The translations under genes and the position numbers were made by a program. A DNA stretch of 64,000 bases from contig PTFA01000496.1 in the NCBI GenBank assembly GCA_003342895.1, forward strand, positions 124,001 through 188,000. The letters are read 5' to 3'. The stretch is from Casuarius casuarius. Lineage: Eukaryota > Chordata > Aves > Casuariiformes > Casuariidae. Under the pieces are notes generated by a model that saw only the letters and a program-made list of their open reading frames with translations, was not told the DNA's origin and did not search any database. Of this stretch, positions 27,830-39,803 are shown one piece after another. The first letter of the stretch is position 1, and every line of letters starts with the position of its first letter.

Positions 27830-28022
27830 TTTCATCACAACATCCCCATGAAGTAAGGGGAAATGCTGTCAAGTCCCTTTTAAGGACAAGGAGCTAAGAC
27901 GAGGAAAGACTATGAAATCACGTCATGTTGTCCAGAATACACAAGAAGTGGCTAGTGGTCTAGGAATAAAACCTCAGTTACCTTAGGCAGTCCCCTAAGC
28001 ACTGGGTTGCCTGCTTCCTCTC
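27830..28022 (-). repeat. Possible MIR-like ancient SINE fragment
   Basis: The + strand carries, in order, a CCCCATGAAGTAAGGGGAAA word, AAGGACAAGGAGCTAAGACG, ACAAGAAGTGGCTAGTGG, AATAAAACCTCAGTTACC, and CCTAAGCACTGGGTTGCC before CTTCCTC. This order parallels the reverse complement of the tRNA-derived MIR/CORE-SINE body (aligned to CACAGGAAGTnTGTGGC... GAATTGAACCC... CCAGTGC... CTTCCTC). Divergence is high, as expected of a pre-amniote-radiation insertion. Confidence 0.42.
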
Positions 28023-29070
28023 TTTCCTCTGAGATCACTGTATGAAGAGGCTTTAAAAATGTAGAAAGGTTGGTTTTCTTTTCAGGTGGCAAATGTTTGT
28101 AGTTTACAAGATTTTTGTTTGATGTCTTACGCCCTTCTTTAAACCCTCAAAATAGGTGCAGTTTGGTAGCTGAATTTGAGTTTCAAAGTCTTTAGGTCAT
28201 TTGCGCCTGAAGTTTAAACAGTAGCTCTAGAGCTACAAAATGGACATAATGATTTTTCACACATGAACTAAGTTTTCATAAACGCTTGGGTCCATCAAAC
28301 CATACCAGGGCATTCGGCTGGAAGAAGGAGAAGGGGAGCACAGGCCTCAGCATGGCTCAGCTTCGAAGAATTTACCCAGTCAGAACTTTCATAGTGTTTG
28401 GAGAAAGGGGATTTTGCCTAAAGAGAGGGAGAGGCCAGTGGTTCATGAATACCTTTCGTTAATCTCCAACATTTAGTTTTTCTTGTTCATTCCTCTGTCA
28501 GGTCCATCATGTAGATAGCTTTTCTATCTTCCAGTGTCCTTTTCAACATAAATTGCTTATAAAAAATTTGGTTTTGTTTTTCCTTCTGCAGTTACTGGGA
28601 GAAAAAAGAGTGGCTAAAACTCCACAGTGTGTAAAATTCTCTGGAAATGATGAATACAGAAAAATACTGGTTTTAGTTTTTTAAATATTTGTAAATGTAA
28701 TGGTGTTCAAGTTCCTCTTTAGAATTTTCTTCCATAAGTAAGGCTATAAATGAGCTGTCTTGTTAACACTGTGTACATTTTCAATTTTATAGTGCTTTCC
28801 TGCTTACTTCAACCTTTACCACCTGCTGATCTGAGTCCATACAAAGTATCACTTAGCTTTTTGAATCAGGCTTAGATCAAAGGTACACATTTTCATTTAA
28901 ATGTAAAAGATCTCAAGCAAAATGGAATAATACCTATGTAAATAATTTTCCTTAATGAATGGAGCTCTCTGCAACTAACTCAGTATTTCTGGAGATTGTT
29001 TGAAGAAAGCTGATGAAACCAGAAATGTGCAAAAAGAAAAACTGCAAAGTAGAGGAAAATTTTTGAAAGA
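28023..29070. other. Intronic DNA, nothing recognised
   Basis: No gene, repeat or regulatory cluster was identified in this stretch. Confidence 0.5.
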
Positions 29071-29096
29071 TGAATACTTCTACTGAATACTTCTAC
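29071..29096. repeat. Perfect 13-base tandem duplication
   Basis: TGAATACTTCTAC is repeated twice head to tail without mismatch, which indicates a recent slippage or duplication event. Confidence 0.85.
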
Positions 29097-31319
29097 TATT
29101 TGGTTTCTTAGCTGTCACCTAATTTCATTTTGTTATTTTTCCAAGGTTTTTCATCAAACTTGCTCGGTTAAACTAGTCTCACAGTTTTTCCCAGTAGCAG
29201 CCAGCCCTCGTTCCCTGCCCTCGAAGGTTAATGTTGGATTTAGGACCCACTCTTGCCTGCATAGAAGGCAAGTGTTAATCCTCGCCTTCGTTTGATGTGA
29301 CACAACCAACTTACCTATTACAAGTGTATAACACTTTTCTCTGTCATGCAGAGTTACTGTGCCATTAGCAGAGATCAGAGGCCAATGAATCTCCAAATTC
29401 AAGAAGAAATATTAATGATTTATACATGCATGCTTCAAATATTATTGTACATGACTATAACATTGTTTTGTATCCTTAAATATTTGTAACCATCCGTTGC
29501 AGCAGCTTTGCCATCAACTGCATTGGGTTTACTTTTCCTTCAGCATAGAGAGAAAACAACATACTTGAAGGGAGGGTGGAGGATTACTGCAGCACTTCCA
29601 TTTATATCTGCAGCAGATACCCTGCTGAAAGTTGCATTGACTGAACACAGGACAGACACAAAGATCAATCCTAGTGGGACCAAAACCCTTGAGGTAGTGC
29701 TTACGCGAAATCGATCAGTCTTTTCAGTTATCCCTGGCAGTGATGGCTGTTACATTTTCTTCTCACTTCACTACAGCTTTTCCTCCAACCTGTAGTAAGA
29801 GTATGATCGGACGTGCGCTCCTTGTGCATGTTCCATACAAATCACCATTATTTTCAGTCATACCAGTAATTTTAATATATCTCAGTTTGTTCATTCTTTC
29901 TGAATGTGACACTATCATAATCCAATTAGGTAAATGTTCATTTTACTGTGATAAAAAGGTTTTCAATGTTGGAATAACCTGCTGAATAGCAGTATATAAT
30001 CACCAGTTGTTGGAGAAGTCTGAGACTTCATTTTTCTTGGGCAGCAGTTTAAACATCATATAGTTTTCCCCTTCAAGAATCGTACTCTGCTCCAGCTTGC
30101 ATATTGTCCTCCTGACTTCCTTGTTTTTGCACTGCACTAGTCAGAAGATGGTGCTGAATATGTTTTAGGATGTATTTGTTGGCTAAACCAAGAGCCATGT
30201 GAAATACAAGTCAAAATCAAATACATTTTACATTATGCAAATATGTACCAGATCTTATCAATACATACATCGTGTGTGAATGCATTACACATATAGGAGT
30301 GTGTGTGTATATAAAGCATGTCCACAAAGGTGTTAAATGCATTACTGTGTAACCTGATGGCAGGATGCAGGCATGACCATGCCGTAGTTATGCGCTGGTC
30401 CTCCTGCTAGCTATGCAGCACTGACGGTTTCATCTAAGTGCCTAAAAGAACTGCTCACTTCATGAATCATCCATTTGTCTGGCAATCAGGGAAATACCCT
30501 TCTTCTAAAAGTTGAATGTCAGGTTTGAGGAGAAGGAAAGGAATTGGTGTCTGCTCAGGTCAGTGGTGACAGGAAGTTCCTGCGCTGTGACTGCACCCCG
30601 GTCATGAGGGAATCAGTTTTGTAGTCAGAGTTACGACAAGGTGTGCACGCATTGCTATTTCTCTGCAATTAATGTGATTGCCAGCAATCCAAAACAAGAA
30701 TAAAGAGCCCTCTCTGACCCAAGAAGGGCCCTTTCCAAGACGGAGTAGGACTGAATTGCCTCTGTTACACCTTTTGCTTAGGTGGCTGCAGGGCTGTGGT
30801 TCCCAGGGTTACAGCTCAGTTACCTTTCCAATAACAATATAAGAAGCAGCAGTGTTTAAAAGGCAGCTGTTTTTCTGATATGGGAAATGTGTTCTTATTT
30901 GCCAGTCCCAAATCATTCTTTCCCAAAGTCTTATTTTGCCTTTGAATACAGGCTACTTTGTTGAAGTCACTGGTGAAAGAAGTCTTTGGTGAAAGAGGCA
31001 ATCGAGGTCAATAGAAGTGAGCTTTCTCAAGGCAGGGCGTATCTGGTCTCCACTGGTCCTACCAGTGGAGTACTCTTAATGTTGGTTTGAAATTGCACCT
31101 AAAGATGGGATATGCCGGGAGACTGGTATTTACCAATTCTGACTTCTTCTCTTGAGGCAGAAATACCTCAATCCATGGACAGTGAATTGAACTTATGATT
31201 ATTTTTTACTCTAATTACACCAAGGAGGTGACCCAAAGTGCAGTCACTGTGGAAAACAGTAGGCAATATGCTAATTAAAAAAATTTTTTTTTTTAATCAA
31301 TACATTGACTTTGGTGCTG
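29097..31319. other. Intronic DNA, nothing specific recognised
   Basis: Short chance frames only (for example 29508-29795). There is a small GT/TA-rich run at about 30296-30312. Confidence 0.5.
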
Positions 31320-31390
31320 CCTGCCAGATTCTGCCCTGGCTTGTGTACTGATCCTGTTGGAATCACTGGGACTGGTCAGGACAGGCATGA
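31320..31390. repeat. Possible ancient amniote interspersed repeat fragment
   Basis: GCCAGATTCTGCCCTGGCTT followed by GTACTGATCCTGTTGGAATC resembles the CAGATTCTGCCCT...TGGAGTCAATGGA-type fragments that are widespread in reptile and bird genomes. Recognition is from memory of the pattern; the family name is uncertain. Confidence 0.3.
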
Positions 31391-31829
31391 TCAAAATTAT
31401 TAATCTTCTTTGATAGTGTTTTAAAATGCATCCACTAAATTAGCATGGCCTGTTCCCATCTGTGTTTGGATTTCTCTGCTAAAGAAAAGCCTATGTGGAT
31501 GTGGTCAGAAACAATGGAAGTTGTGGAATTCAGCACAGCCCTGAATATGAAATGGTTTGGAAAATACCACTGGCTCATCTATTGACTGTTAAAATAGCAG
31601 AAAAGTTCTCAGGAGGTGATCATGAAAATACTATTACTGTAGTTTTTGTATTTATTTCTTCTGTTTTACCATCCTTAGTCTTATCACTTCAGAGCCTTCT
31701 GTCACCACACTGTGTCCCATCCACTCCTAAATATATCTCCTAAAACATTAAATATGTGTTTACTAATTGTGATCAGGCTAAAATTCAAGTGCTGTGCTTG
31801 TGGGATTTTTTTTTTATCAGAAGCCGTAT

Positions 31830-32430
31830 TTAAGTGATGACACACAGTAATTTGTTCATTCTTCTGTCAGTGTAATTTACAAGACAACGACAGATAAACA
31901 TAGCTATACAAGATTCATTTACAGTGACACAATGGCAGATACACAGAGCAGAACCCTGCCTATGAGATAAAGTGGACTGAGTGACTTATGCAGTAATTAG
32001 GGGATAATTGTCATTAACCTCGCAAACAGTAGTTTACCCATATTGTTTAAAAGGCTCCAGGATGCATAATGACAAGGTAATCTGTCAAAGCGCTAGGGGG
32101 AAATATTAATAAGATTTGTGCAAGCCTGGATAGAAAATATGCAGAAAGCGGCCACATTAAGCTAATTGGTGGATGAATATACACTTGTAAAAGTGCTTCT
32201 AATGGCACGTTTGCTGCTCTCCAAATGACTACTGTTAATGTGGAGAAGTGGGCTGCCTAGAAAGTCAGGACTGCTGGGACAAGAGGGTATTAAGACATGC
32301 AGGCACAGTTATTATTACTTTGTACACTGTAATATAATTTCCCCCACTTTCTTTTGCATTTCAGTGCCTGTAATATGTGCAAACAGATAACTCACTTCAT
32401 GTGCCGTAGCATTTTTGGATTCTGGTGACC
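31830..32430. promoter_or_regulatory. Candidate conserved non-coding enhancer (strongest in upstream intron)
   Basis: About 600 bases of non-repetitive, frameless sequence rich in developmental-factor words: GCAGTAATTAGGGGATAATTG near 31990-32010, GTCATTAACCTCGC, GCATAATGACAAGG, GGAAATATTAATAAG, and GCTAATTGGTGGATG at about 32161-32175. CpG is retained at several sites. The texture matches deeply conserved vertebrate enhancers, of which BNC2 introns would be expected to hold several. Conservation itself cannot be shown from one sequence. Confidence 0.4.
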
Positions 32431-33211
32431 TTTGCCTTTTTGGGTGTCACTTCTGTGCCCTGCTGCCTCCCTTCTGCATCACATGGCCACCTATGATACA
32501 CCTGTTTTTCTTGGTGTATATTTTTTGAGTAAACAATCAAAGGGAAAAGGCCTCATTAAGATCATTTTGTATATATTGCAAGTAATAATGCATAGTCCCC
32601 TAATGAATACTAAAGATGGAAATCAATCTCTTGATTCTGCCGCCATTCATATACCTAGCATATAGCACAGCTGAATCTCTTTATTGAGGCACAACTTTGT
32701 GTTCAGTCAGAGAACCAAGCATGTAATGAAATCCAATTTATGAGTATAACTTATTGGCACTTTCACTCCAGTGTTTCTGTCCTTGGGCAACTTCTTAATT
32801 CCTTACTATGCCGCTGGTTAGGCAAATGTCATATTGACTGCTTTGGAAGTTTTACTTACAAGTCTGGGAAGATCCAGCTTTTGTTGCTTAAATTTTCCAT
32901 TTGCTCTTAAGTCTGCATTGAGTTTAGCTTTAGAACATCAGAAGTGAGAAAGGGACAATCTGATCATCTAGTTTGACTTGACTGTTAGATACCTCGCTTT
33001 ACTTTTGGTGCAGTGCATGTTACACGGAGCAGCTGTGGGAATGTATGACATGATGATTTGTTGGTATTATCACATTGTGCATTAGCGAAGGTCTTGGCTG
33101 AAAAGAGCTTGGGTGTCTCTTGTGGCTGTGTATATTGCAAATACAGTATCTCATTGGTGCTCTTCGGGAATGTTTCCTGTTTCTTGTAAAAATTTTGTGC
33201 TATTCTTTCAG

Positions 33212-33280
33212 TGTTGGTGAAACTGAGGCACAGAGAGAGGGGCTTAAGGAGCTTCCTGAATTCCCTTTGAGACTGCCTGA
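33212..33280 (-). repeat. Possible MIR-like SINE fragment
   Basis: GTGAAACTGAGGCACAGAGA, then GGGGCTTAAGGAGCTTCC, matches the order of the reverse-complement MIR core (GAAACTGAGGCACAGAGAGG, TTAAGTGACTTGCC). The element would be read on the minus strand. It is short and diverged. Confidence 0.42.
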
Positions 33281-35036
33281 GCAGAGAAACCATAATGTTT
33301 CTTCTCAGTGAGTTATGCCGCACTGACACAAAACAGTTAAAACACATGCAGTTGCAGGGACTGACAGTAATAAGGCAAATTTTCTTTCATGGCATAGCTA
33401 AATGTGCAGTTGTATATATAAAAATTGGTGGAAGTTCATTTGAAAATCAGTGATAGGTATGGTTATATGCATGCTGGCTATTTCCTATCAACTTGCATGC
33501 AAAACTGTGTTGTTACAGGCTTGGCTTGAACAGCAGAAGTCTAGAAAAAGTTAATTTGTAGCTGAAGTTATTTCAGTTGTTTGCTGTGTTCATGCCATTA
33601 TCTGTCTAAATCCTATCCAGTAGCATCCATGGCAGTTCGTACTGTCTGAAAGGCTTCATATACAGTGTGCTTGGTGGTTCGATTGCCTTAGGAGCCATGT
33701 CTGCCTAAGGGTAACACCTTCTGTTGCTCACCACGACTTAGTAGCAAAGCTACTTCGGAGACATTTAAATGAATTTTCCACCGTCATAGGCTTCTAGGAA
33801 AGCAAAGGTATCAGAATATTTCTCTATGCTTGGAATCCAAAACTGAATTACAAAGCTCTTTAAAGGGTTTGAATGCTCGGTTTCCATGAAATCTTGATGT
33901 TCTATGATTTGATGAAGGCAAGGAGAGTTGCCTCACCTTTAGTGTGCATTAAAATGTGTTCATGCACATATACTATGAAGCAGATGACTTTGGTCACCTT
34001 ATACTAATTTCCTTGTTTAGTGAAGTCTTTTGAAAATTAGTACAGGTAAGGAGAGCATCAGGCTCTTAGTGTGCTTAGATTGTCTTCCCCTGAGTGTGGA
34101 CATAAGTTTACTGTGCAAAAATTTGTTAGGTACCCAACTGTAAAGGTGCTTGATGGAGTTGCTATCATTAAATGAAGGTGGAACTGCTGTGCTTAAATAT
34201 GTTGTAACCCCACAGTGACCTATCGTAGTTTTAAAAAGAAAAATGCTGTACACACTGTTATTCAGAATAAAAGTGATAATCTCTTTTGAATTATATATTC
34301 TTATCAGGTCCATAATCAAGAGCATTCCATAACAAAGTGAATATTTTATCAAAAGTCAAACAATATGCTTTAAAAATCAGAAGCAGCATTTAGAATCAGT
34401 GCCCTTGCATCCTAAGAGTTTTACTGGAGTTGTAGAGGTGAATACACATTTGTGAAGAATGGGAAAGAGTTCAAATAATGTTTCTTTTAAGAAAACAGTT
34501 AAGACCCTCTCTCATCTCTCTGCCATTTGTGAGAGATTTTTTTTCCATAGATACTTTTCAGTTGGAAATCAACCGAATGTCATTGTCTTTCAAGGGCAAT
34601 ACTTTCAAATGTAGTAACCTTATTTAAGGGTTGTGGGACCTAAAAAATGGGAAGGGGCTCTGCAATTGGAATGCTCTGTGGAGAAGTTCAGTTCCGGAAG
34701 GCAGCAGTGTGTGTTGGAGATCTCGTATTTTGATACCACTCCCTGTATTTTGGTCCAGAACTAGCAGGTTGATCGGGCAGGGGTCTGCGCTGCTGGCATG
34801 TGTCTTAGGGATGAGATATAAAACAGAAGACTTGCATCCTTTGGTCAGCAAAGACCCCATAGGCCTTTAAGCAAGAGTTATGGTGGTGTCCTGGTGAGGT
34901 TTCAGCTGCAGTTATTGCATCCCACCTCCTTCGGCTCCATCTGTAGTTCCAGCAGGACATGGTGCTCCTCACTTTCACTCCCAAGCTGTTGCACTGTGCC
35001 CCTGTGCATCATTACGCAGCCCATCGTGCCACTACC
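33281..35036. other. Intronic DNA, nothing specific recognised
   Basis: No exon or repeat was identified. Composition becomes pyrimidine-rich and more GC-rich toward 34900-35036. Confidence 0.5.
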
Positions 35037-35037
35037 T

Positions 35038-35057
35038 CCCCCCTCCCCCCCCGCCCC
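35038..35057 (-). other. C-run cluster; G-quadruplex potential on minus strand
   Basis: C runs of 6, 8 and 4 are separated by single T and G bases. On the minus strand this gives four or more closely spaced G-tracts, which meets the usual quadruplex pattern. Confidence 0.6.
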
Positions 35058-35520
35058 AATACCTATCCGAACAGATTTGGCTCCACATAATGTTGCAGTG
35101 CTAAGTTAAGTCAAATTTACTCTCCAGCACAATTAGTGGAATTGCCCTGGATTTACAGTGCAGTCAGATTTGACCTGCTGTCTACCATATCAATTAATAA
35201 AAGTTTGTAAAGGTCTTTGGGGTCCTTTTGGTGGAAAGTGCAAAGCTTGTTTCTGCTGATTGCATAAGGAGAGCTGAAGTCTAAGCAGCAACCCAAGTAA
35301 GTACCTTTATATACCTGGTAGCAAAAGTAAAAATAAGCAGACGTATAGGCATAAGTAAACATAACCTCTTTCCTATTACTCTTCACTGAATACACGATGG
35401 AAGTGTCCTTCTTATTGATACTTTGGGGAAAGAGAACCTTCTTTTTTTCCCCTGCTGTCATATACTAGTAGCCTCCAGGTCTTTGGGGGGAAGAAAGCAA
35501 CTCCAATTGGTAAGAGAAAT

Positions 35521-35541
35521 GGGGGGAGGGGGTCAGAGGGG
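35521..35541 (+). other. G-run cluster; possible G-quadruplex on plus strand
   Basis: G runs of 6, 5 and 4 occur within 21 bases, with a further G6 run at about 35485-35490. The motif lies on the opposite strand to the one at 35038-35057, about 480 bases away. Confidence 0.5.
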
Positions 35542-36748
35542 AAGCAGATCCATTGCTTTTGATTTTTGCTAGTGCAGTGGAGGCTGCAGCAAAACCCAGA
35601 GATAAAGATTTCTGTTATTGACTGAGAACTCGGTAGTGCTGCACCGTGTTGGTTCCTGCTGCTGCAGTATAACTCAAGGAAAGGGCTGCTGACACTTTAA
35701 CATGAGTTTGTTCATATGATTTCAGTTCGGGAAGGAGGGCCGGTCGGAGGTGGATGAGAAGTGACAGATGAGGAAAAAATATTTTAGCCATGGCTCTTTG
35801 CAGGCTGGGTATTTTAAACCTCGTATCAGTTGCATGTGTATAATCACAGTGAGCAAGTATGCACACCTTTTTCTCATGTCTACAGCAGCAAAGGTGAGTT
35901 AGGTTCAGCATGGTAAAAACACCTAACAGGAAAGTGAGAATACATTATTTCTATGAATAGCTGCTTATAGGGCTTACCTCAGTCTGCTGAAGTCTGTGGG
36001 GTTTGGCTAAATACTTACAAAGGATCAAGAGGTGTTGATCATTGCCTGTCACGTCTGTGCAAAGTGAGTTGGTGTATTGCTACACACTGGTCACTTTTAC
36101 CACAGGAGTAGTAGGACTACCCATGGTGTAACAGCTTGAAATTTAATAATGGGAAGTAAAGAGATGCTCCTGGGAAATTCAGCCAAACAAAAACAACAAA
36201 CCCTAAATCTTGGAAATTATGTAGGGTTTTCTTTATCAGAAACAAATGTTGATTTTTTTTTTCTGTCTACACCCTAATTAAAACCATCCTCTGCAATTAT
36301 AGTATGACCAAGTCAGTATGTTTCAGTCTGCTTTTCAATCGTTACAGCTGCACTCAAAATGCTTCCTTGAGATCAGCTAGGAAATATATAGCTGTTTTAG
36401 AAGGGCTTGTAGGAGACCAATACGTGATAAACACTTGGCTTGCTTAATTAATTAATCAAATATGCATCTATGCAATATTTGCACCCTGAATATTTGGTAT
36501 CCAGATATGCTTAGAAAATGAGAGTTTATGATGCAAATGCAAACTTGCTAAAATAAATAAGCTTGCCAATATGTTTTTCTATATAACTTTAAGTGGTTCT
36601 CAGAAATTACCACAACAGTGTCTGAAAATAATCCTTGAGTGCTTCCTAGAATGTGAGGTTTGTTTAAAAAACAGTTTTTACTTCTTTTTAACCTTTCTAT
36701 TAATCTCATCTCTTGTATAATCTTCTCTCACTATGCATTCAGCCAGGC
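35542..36748. other. Intronic DNA, nothing recognised
   Basis: No gene or repeat family was identified. The minus-strand frame 35615-35911 has no recognisable domain. Confidence 0.5.
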
Positions 36749-36775
36749 ATATATATATGTATATATACATATATG

Positions 36776-36808
<33 letters not shown>
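36749..36808. repeat. (AT)n then (AC)n compound microsatellite
   Basis: Alternating ATATAT/GTATAT for about 30 bases is followed by an uninterrupted AC run at about 36779-36808. A related TATG/ACAT-rich stretch lies at 36875-36895. Confidence 0.94.
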
Positions 36809-36811
<3 letters not shown>

Positions 36812-36812
36812 C

Positions 36813-38379
36813 TTTTACCTATGCCAAGAAGTTAATTAGTGACATAAAAATAGATCTGCAAAAAAGTCTATGATATGTATGTATACATATATGTCTGTGT
36901 GAATGCATGTGCCTATATACAAAATTAGGTCAAGATAATGCAGGCACAGAAAGTGAGAGTTTAAAACAACTGATTTCATAACAGAAGTTCAAGGTTGACG
37001 GTGCATGTTTGCGTAGACTGTCCTTATTTTCTAAATAGGCAGCTTTTAAATTGTGAGGTTTTCAAGCTGAATTGAAAGCTTAAAATTTGCAAAGCTCAAA
37101 GGCCCTCAGGGAATCAAGACTCTTCTTCACAGTTCTCCCCAATTAAACTCTTACAAATTAGAGTGAACTTTGTGTCCATCTTCTATTGTAGCCTATTTGT
37201 ATCATCTGAGATAATCATCATGAGGCCCATCACTTGCTCTGATCTGACCCAGAAGTTTAAGACACGATGTAGCCTAACATACCCTGACACATCTCTTCCT
37301 AACCCACAGGTCAGCAAAAATCAGGAGACAGGTTCAGGATGATTAACCATGACATCGCTTTATAGATCTAATGCGGTATGTGTGTATGTGAACCTGTATC
37401 CATACAAATAATAAATACATATACATACATGGGAAGGAGAAGAGTCAAGTGTGTGTTCATATTTAGAAAAAGATTCAGTGTTATGTCTTGTACCCTTGGA
37501 GGTTAATTTTATATGACTCAGAGATTAAAAATTTATCTCCGTCTGAAATAGAAAGAGAGCTTCCCACGCATATAAAATAAAACAAAAACAAAAATAAGGC
37601 TGTATGGGCAAAGAAGGAAGAGCATCATTGTATGCTATAGAGGTTCAGCTTACTTGTCTACTGCCTGGTTTATAGCTGTAAGCATACAGTGGTATCTCTG
37701 CACTGACTGACTTCCTTGTACACATTGTCACAGGAGGCTTGGCTTAATCAGTAGTGAGCTGAAAAAAGTAATATAAATTGGAACCTTTTGTCATGAAATA
37801 TTTAAATATGGATATGATTTAATGGCTTTGGGGAGAAAACTTAGCGTGAGAGATTGTAAGAAACAAGAAATCGATTACATGTAAGAAAGGACTTGAACCT
37901 CTAATCAAGTATTACCATATACAGAGATCCCTAGCTAGTTATAGCTTAATTCAAAGGGGATAATGGTTAGATTTTTTTTTAATTTTAAGTTTTATCAAAA
38001 AATGACATTCCTATTCACTCTTTATCTAGTTCTGCATAATACATAGTTACAGTGATTTGTGGAAAAACCATCACTATGTAAATACTGAAGCGTGTCCTAT
38101 ACAGTATCCATAGGTAGTATGCTTTCTAAGAAATATAGGCATCTGTGCAATTTTTCTTTACTTTTGTTGAGGAAAAAAAAGCTTCTTCCTGAAAATTAAC
38201 CAGATATAGCTTGAAGCATTAGCTAAATGTATTCTTATTTATGGCTAAAAGTTAATTATATGCAAATTGAAAGTAAAATACTGTATTTTTGCTTTTAAAA
38301 ACAAAATCTACTGATTTCTTCATTCAGAAGTGCAGACCAAAGTATTTTCAAAATTTATTTCAAATAATAAAATAAATAT
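36813..38379. other. Intronic DNA, nothing recognised
   Basis: Very AT-rich non-coding sequence with no feature I can name. Confidence 0.5.
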
Positions 38380-38525
38380 ATATATTTGGAGATAAATAAA
38401 TGTATAAGCATATCTATTTAAATATATATATATTATAATATATATTATATTATATATATTATATTTTATATATATATAAATATATATAAAAATATATATA
38501 TATTATATAATATATATATATATTT
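38380..38525. repeat. AT-only palindromic repeat tract
   Basis: Interspersed TATATA, TTATAT and AAATATAT units make up almost all of this stretch, and 38421-38524 is nearly pure A/T. It is strongly self-complementary, so hairpin or cruciform formation is likely, and length calls here may be unreliable. Confidence 0.93.
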
Positions 38526-39269
38526 AGTGTTCAGAAATACATCCTTCAGTTAATCAATGCAGTATTCACAGGAAGAAGAATAAAATACAGATTATCTCAA
38601 AATATAGCAAAAGCAAAACTAGAAGAAGTTTGCATGTCTGATGTCAACAGCTTTTCTTATACCTGCTGGCTTGATCACTGCTGTGGTAAACTATGTAAAG
38701 TCCTTTCTGGTCCTGAAGGTGACAATGACTGAGACACACTATGTAGAATGAGGAATCAGTGAATAGAGATCATTCCTCAGCTATATTAACCCTTGGTGCA
38801 ACCCGTAGGAGGAGGCAAGGGTCATTTAAGACTAGCTTTCTGATTCCCTGCTCTTTTATGACCTTTAAAGATAACCCCATGACAGTCAAACCTGCAACTG
38901 TGGGACTTTGTGATCAGTGGGACTTAGCGGATGCTGGAAGTCTCTCCCCCCGTACTGGATATCCAAAATGTTCTTTACTGTTTACCTTAACTAAACGAGA
39001 CAAAGGTAGGAATGTCTCACTGAGAGGTGGAGTGTGTAAACGCTGCTGGCATCTCTGAGTTAGGCTGTGGAATAACTCACAGAAAGTGTGATGGGAGCCC
39101 CAGCATGAGGAGATGCCTGCCTGTCCTCTGTATGTGAAGAGCCAGGTCCACTGCCACCATGTGACATGACTGGTCCCATCGTCTGAGTTGTGGGAGGCTG
39201 CTACGGGGCTTGTACCTACTGTTCTCATGAGTTATTCTCAAGCTGGCTGTATCTAATTTTTATTTACTT
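38526..39269. other. Intronic DNA, nothing specific recognised
   Basis: The moderately GC-richer part at 38759-39228 is open on both strands (99 and 104 codons). Neither product is recognisable, and overlapping opposite-strand openness suggests chance. Confidence 0.45.
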
Positions 39270-39345
39270 ATATGTTCATATTTATAAAGCACCCATCTGT
39301 TACATAAGCCTGTGAGTGATTTACAAATTAAAGCAAAAACAAAAC
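39270..39345. repeat. Possible ancient repeat tail
   Basis: CATATTTATAAAGCACCCAT followed by GTGAGTGATTTACAAATTAA resembles the ATAAAGCGCT...GTGCTTTACAAA motif seen at the ends of old reptilian/avian interspersed repeats. Low confidence. Confidence 0.25.
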
Positions 39346-39586
39346 AAATTACTACCAGTAGTACATTGCAAAGCAGCCTGCAGTTGGCTGCAGACAGGAG
39401 TCCTAATTCAATACATGTAAGCAGTGTAAATTAGACAGTGTTATTTCCATCTTCAAACAATGCAAGTTACGGTTAGAAGGCCTGAATACGTGTGGCTTTG
39501 GATTAAAAGTGTGTGTGGTATAGACTGGGTCAGAGGTGACGGCAAAGGCCTGGAGACCAAAATCTGAACTGAGGCCAGTTTTGTAG

Positions 39587-39606
39587 TTGCTCGGAATTGC
39601 TCGGAA
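39587..39606. repeat. Perfect 10-base tandem duplication
   Basis: TTGCTCGGAA is repeated twice without mismatch. Confidence 0.85.
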
Positions 39607-39770
39607 GTCAAACCATTATGGCTGGCTGGAAGTTGTGGGAGAAGTAAATATAAGAAGCTTTAGGTCACATTCACAGGGAAAGTAGACATAGTTGAATGGA
39701 AAGAAAATAAACTTTTAGAGTTTTAAAATATGAACCTTTGTTTTTGGTTTTTTTTTTTGTCCCCTTCATT

Positions 39771-39803
<33 letters not shown>
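39771..39803. repeat. (TTG)11 trinucleotide microsatellite
   Basis: Eleven TTG units follow a T-rich stretch that includes a poly(T) run at about 39748-39758. The order could equally be read as an A-rich (CAA)n retroposon tail on the minus strand. Confidence 0.94.

Noticed and set aside
29508..29795. 95-codon plus-strand frame, considered as a cryptic BNC2 exon
   Set aside because: No similarity to BNC2 and no acceptor/donor pair that would splice it in frame.
33890..33920. TTCTATGATTTGATG word resembling the TTCTATGA repeat at avian CR1 3' ends
   Set aside because: It is a single occurrence without the tandem unit or an adjacent CR1 body.
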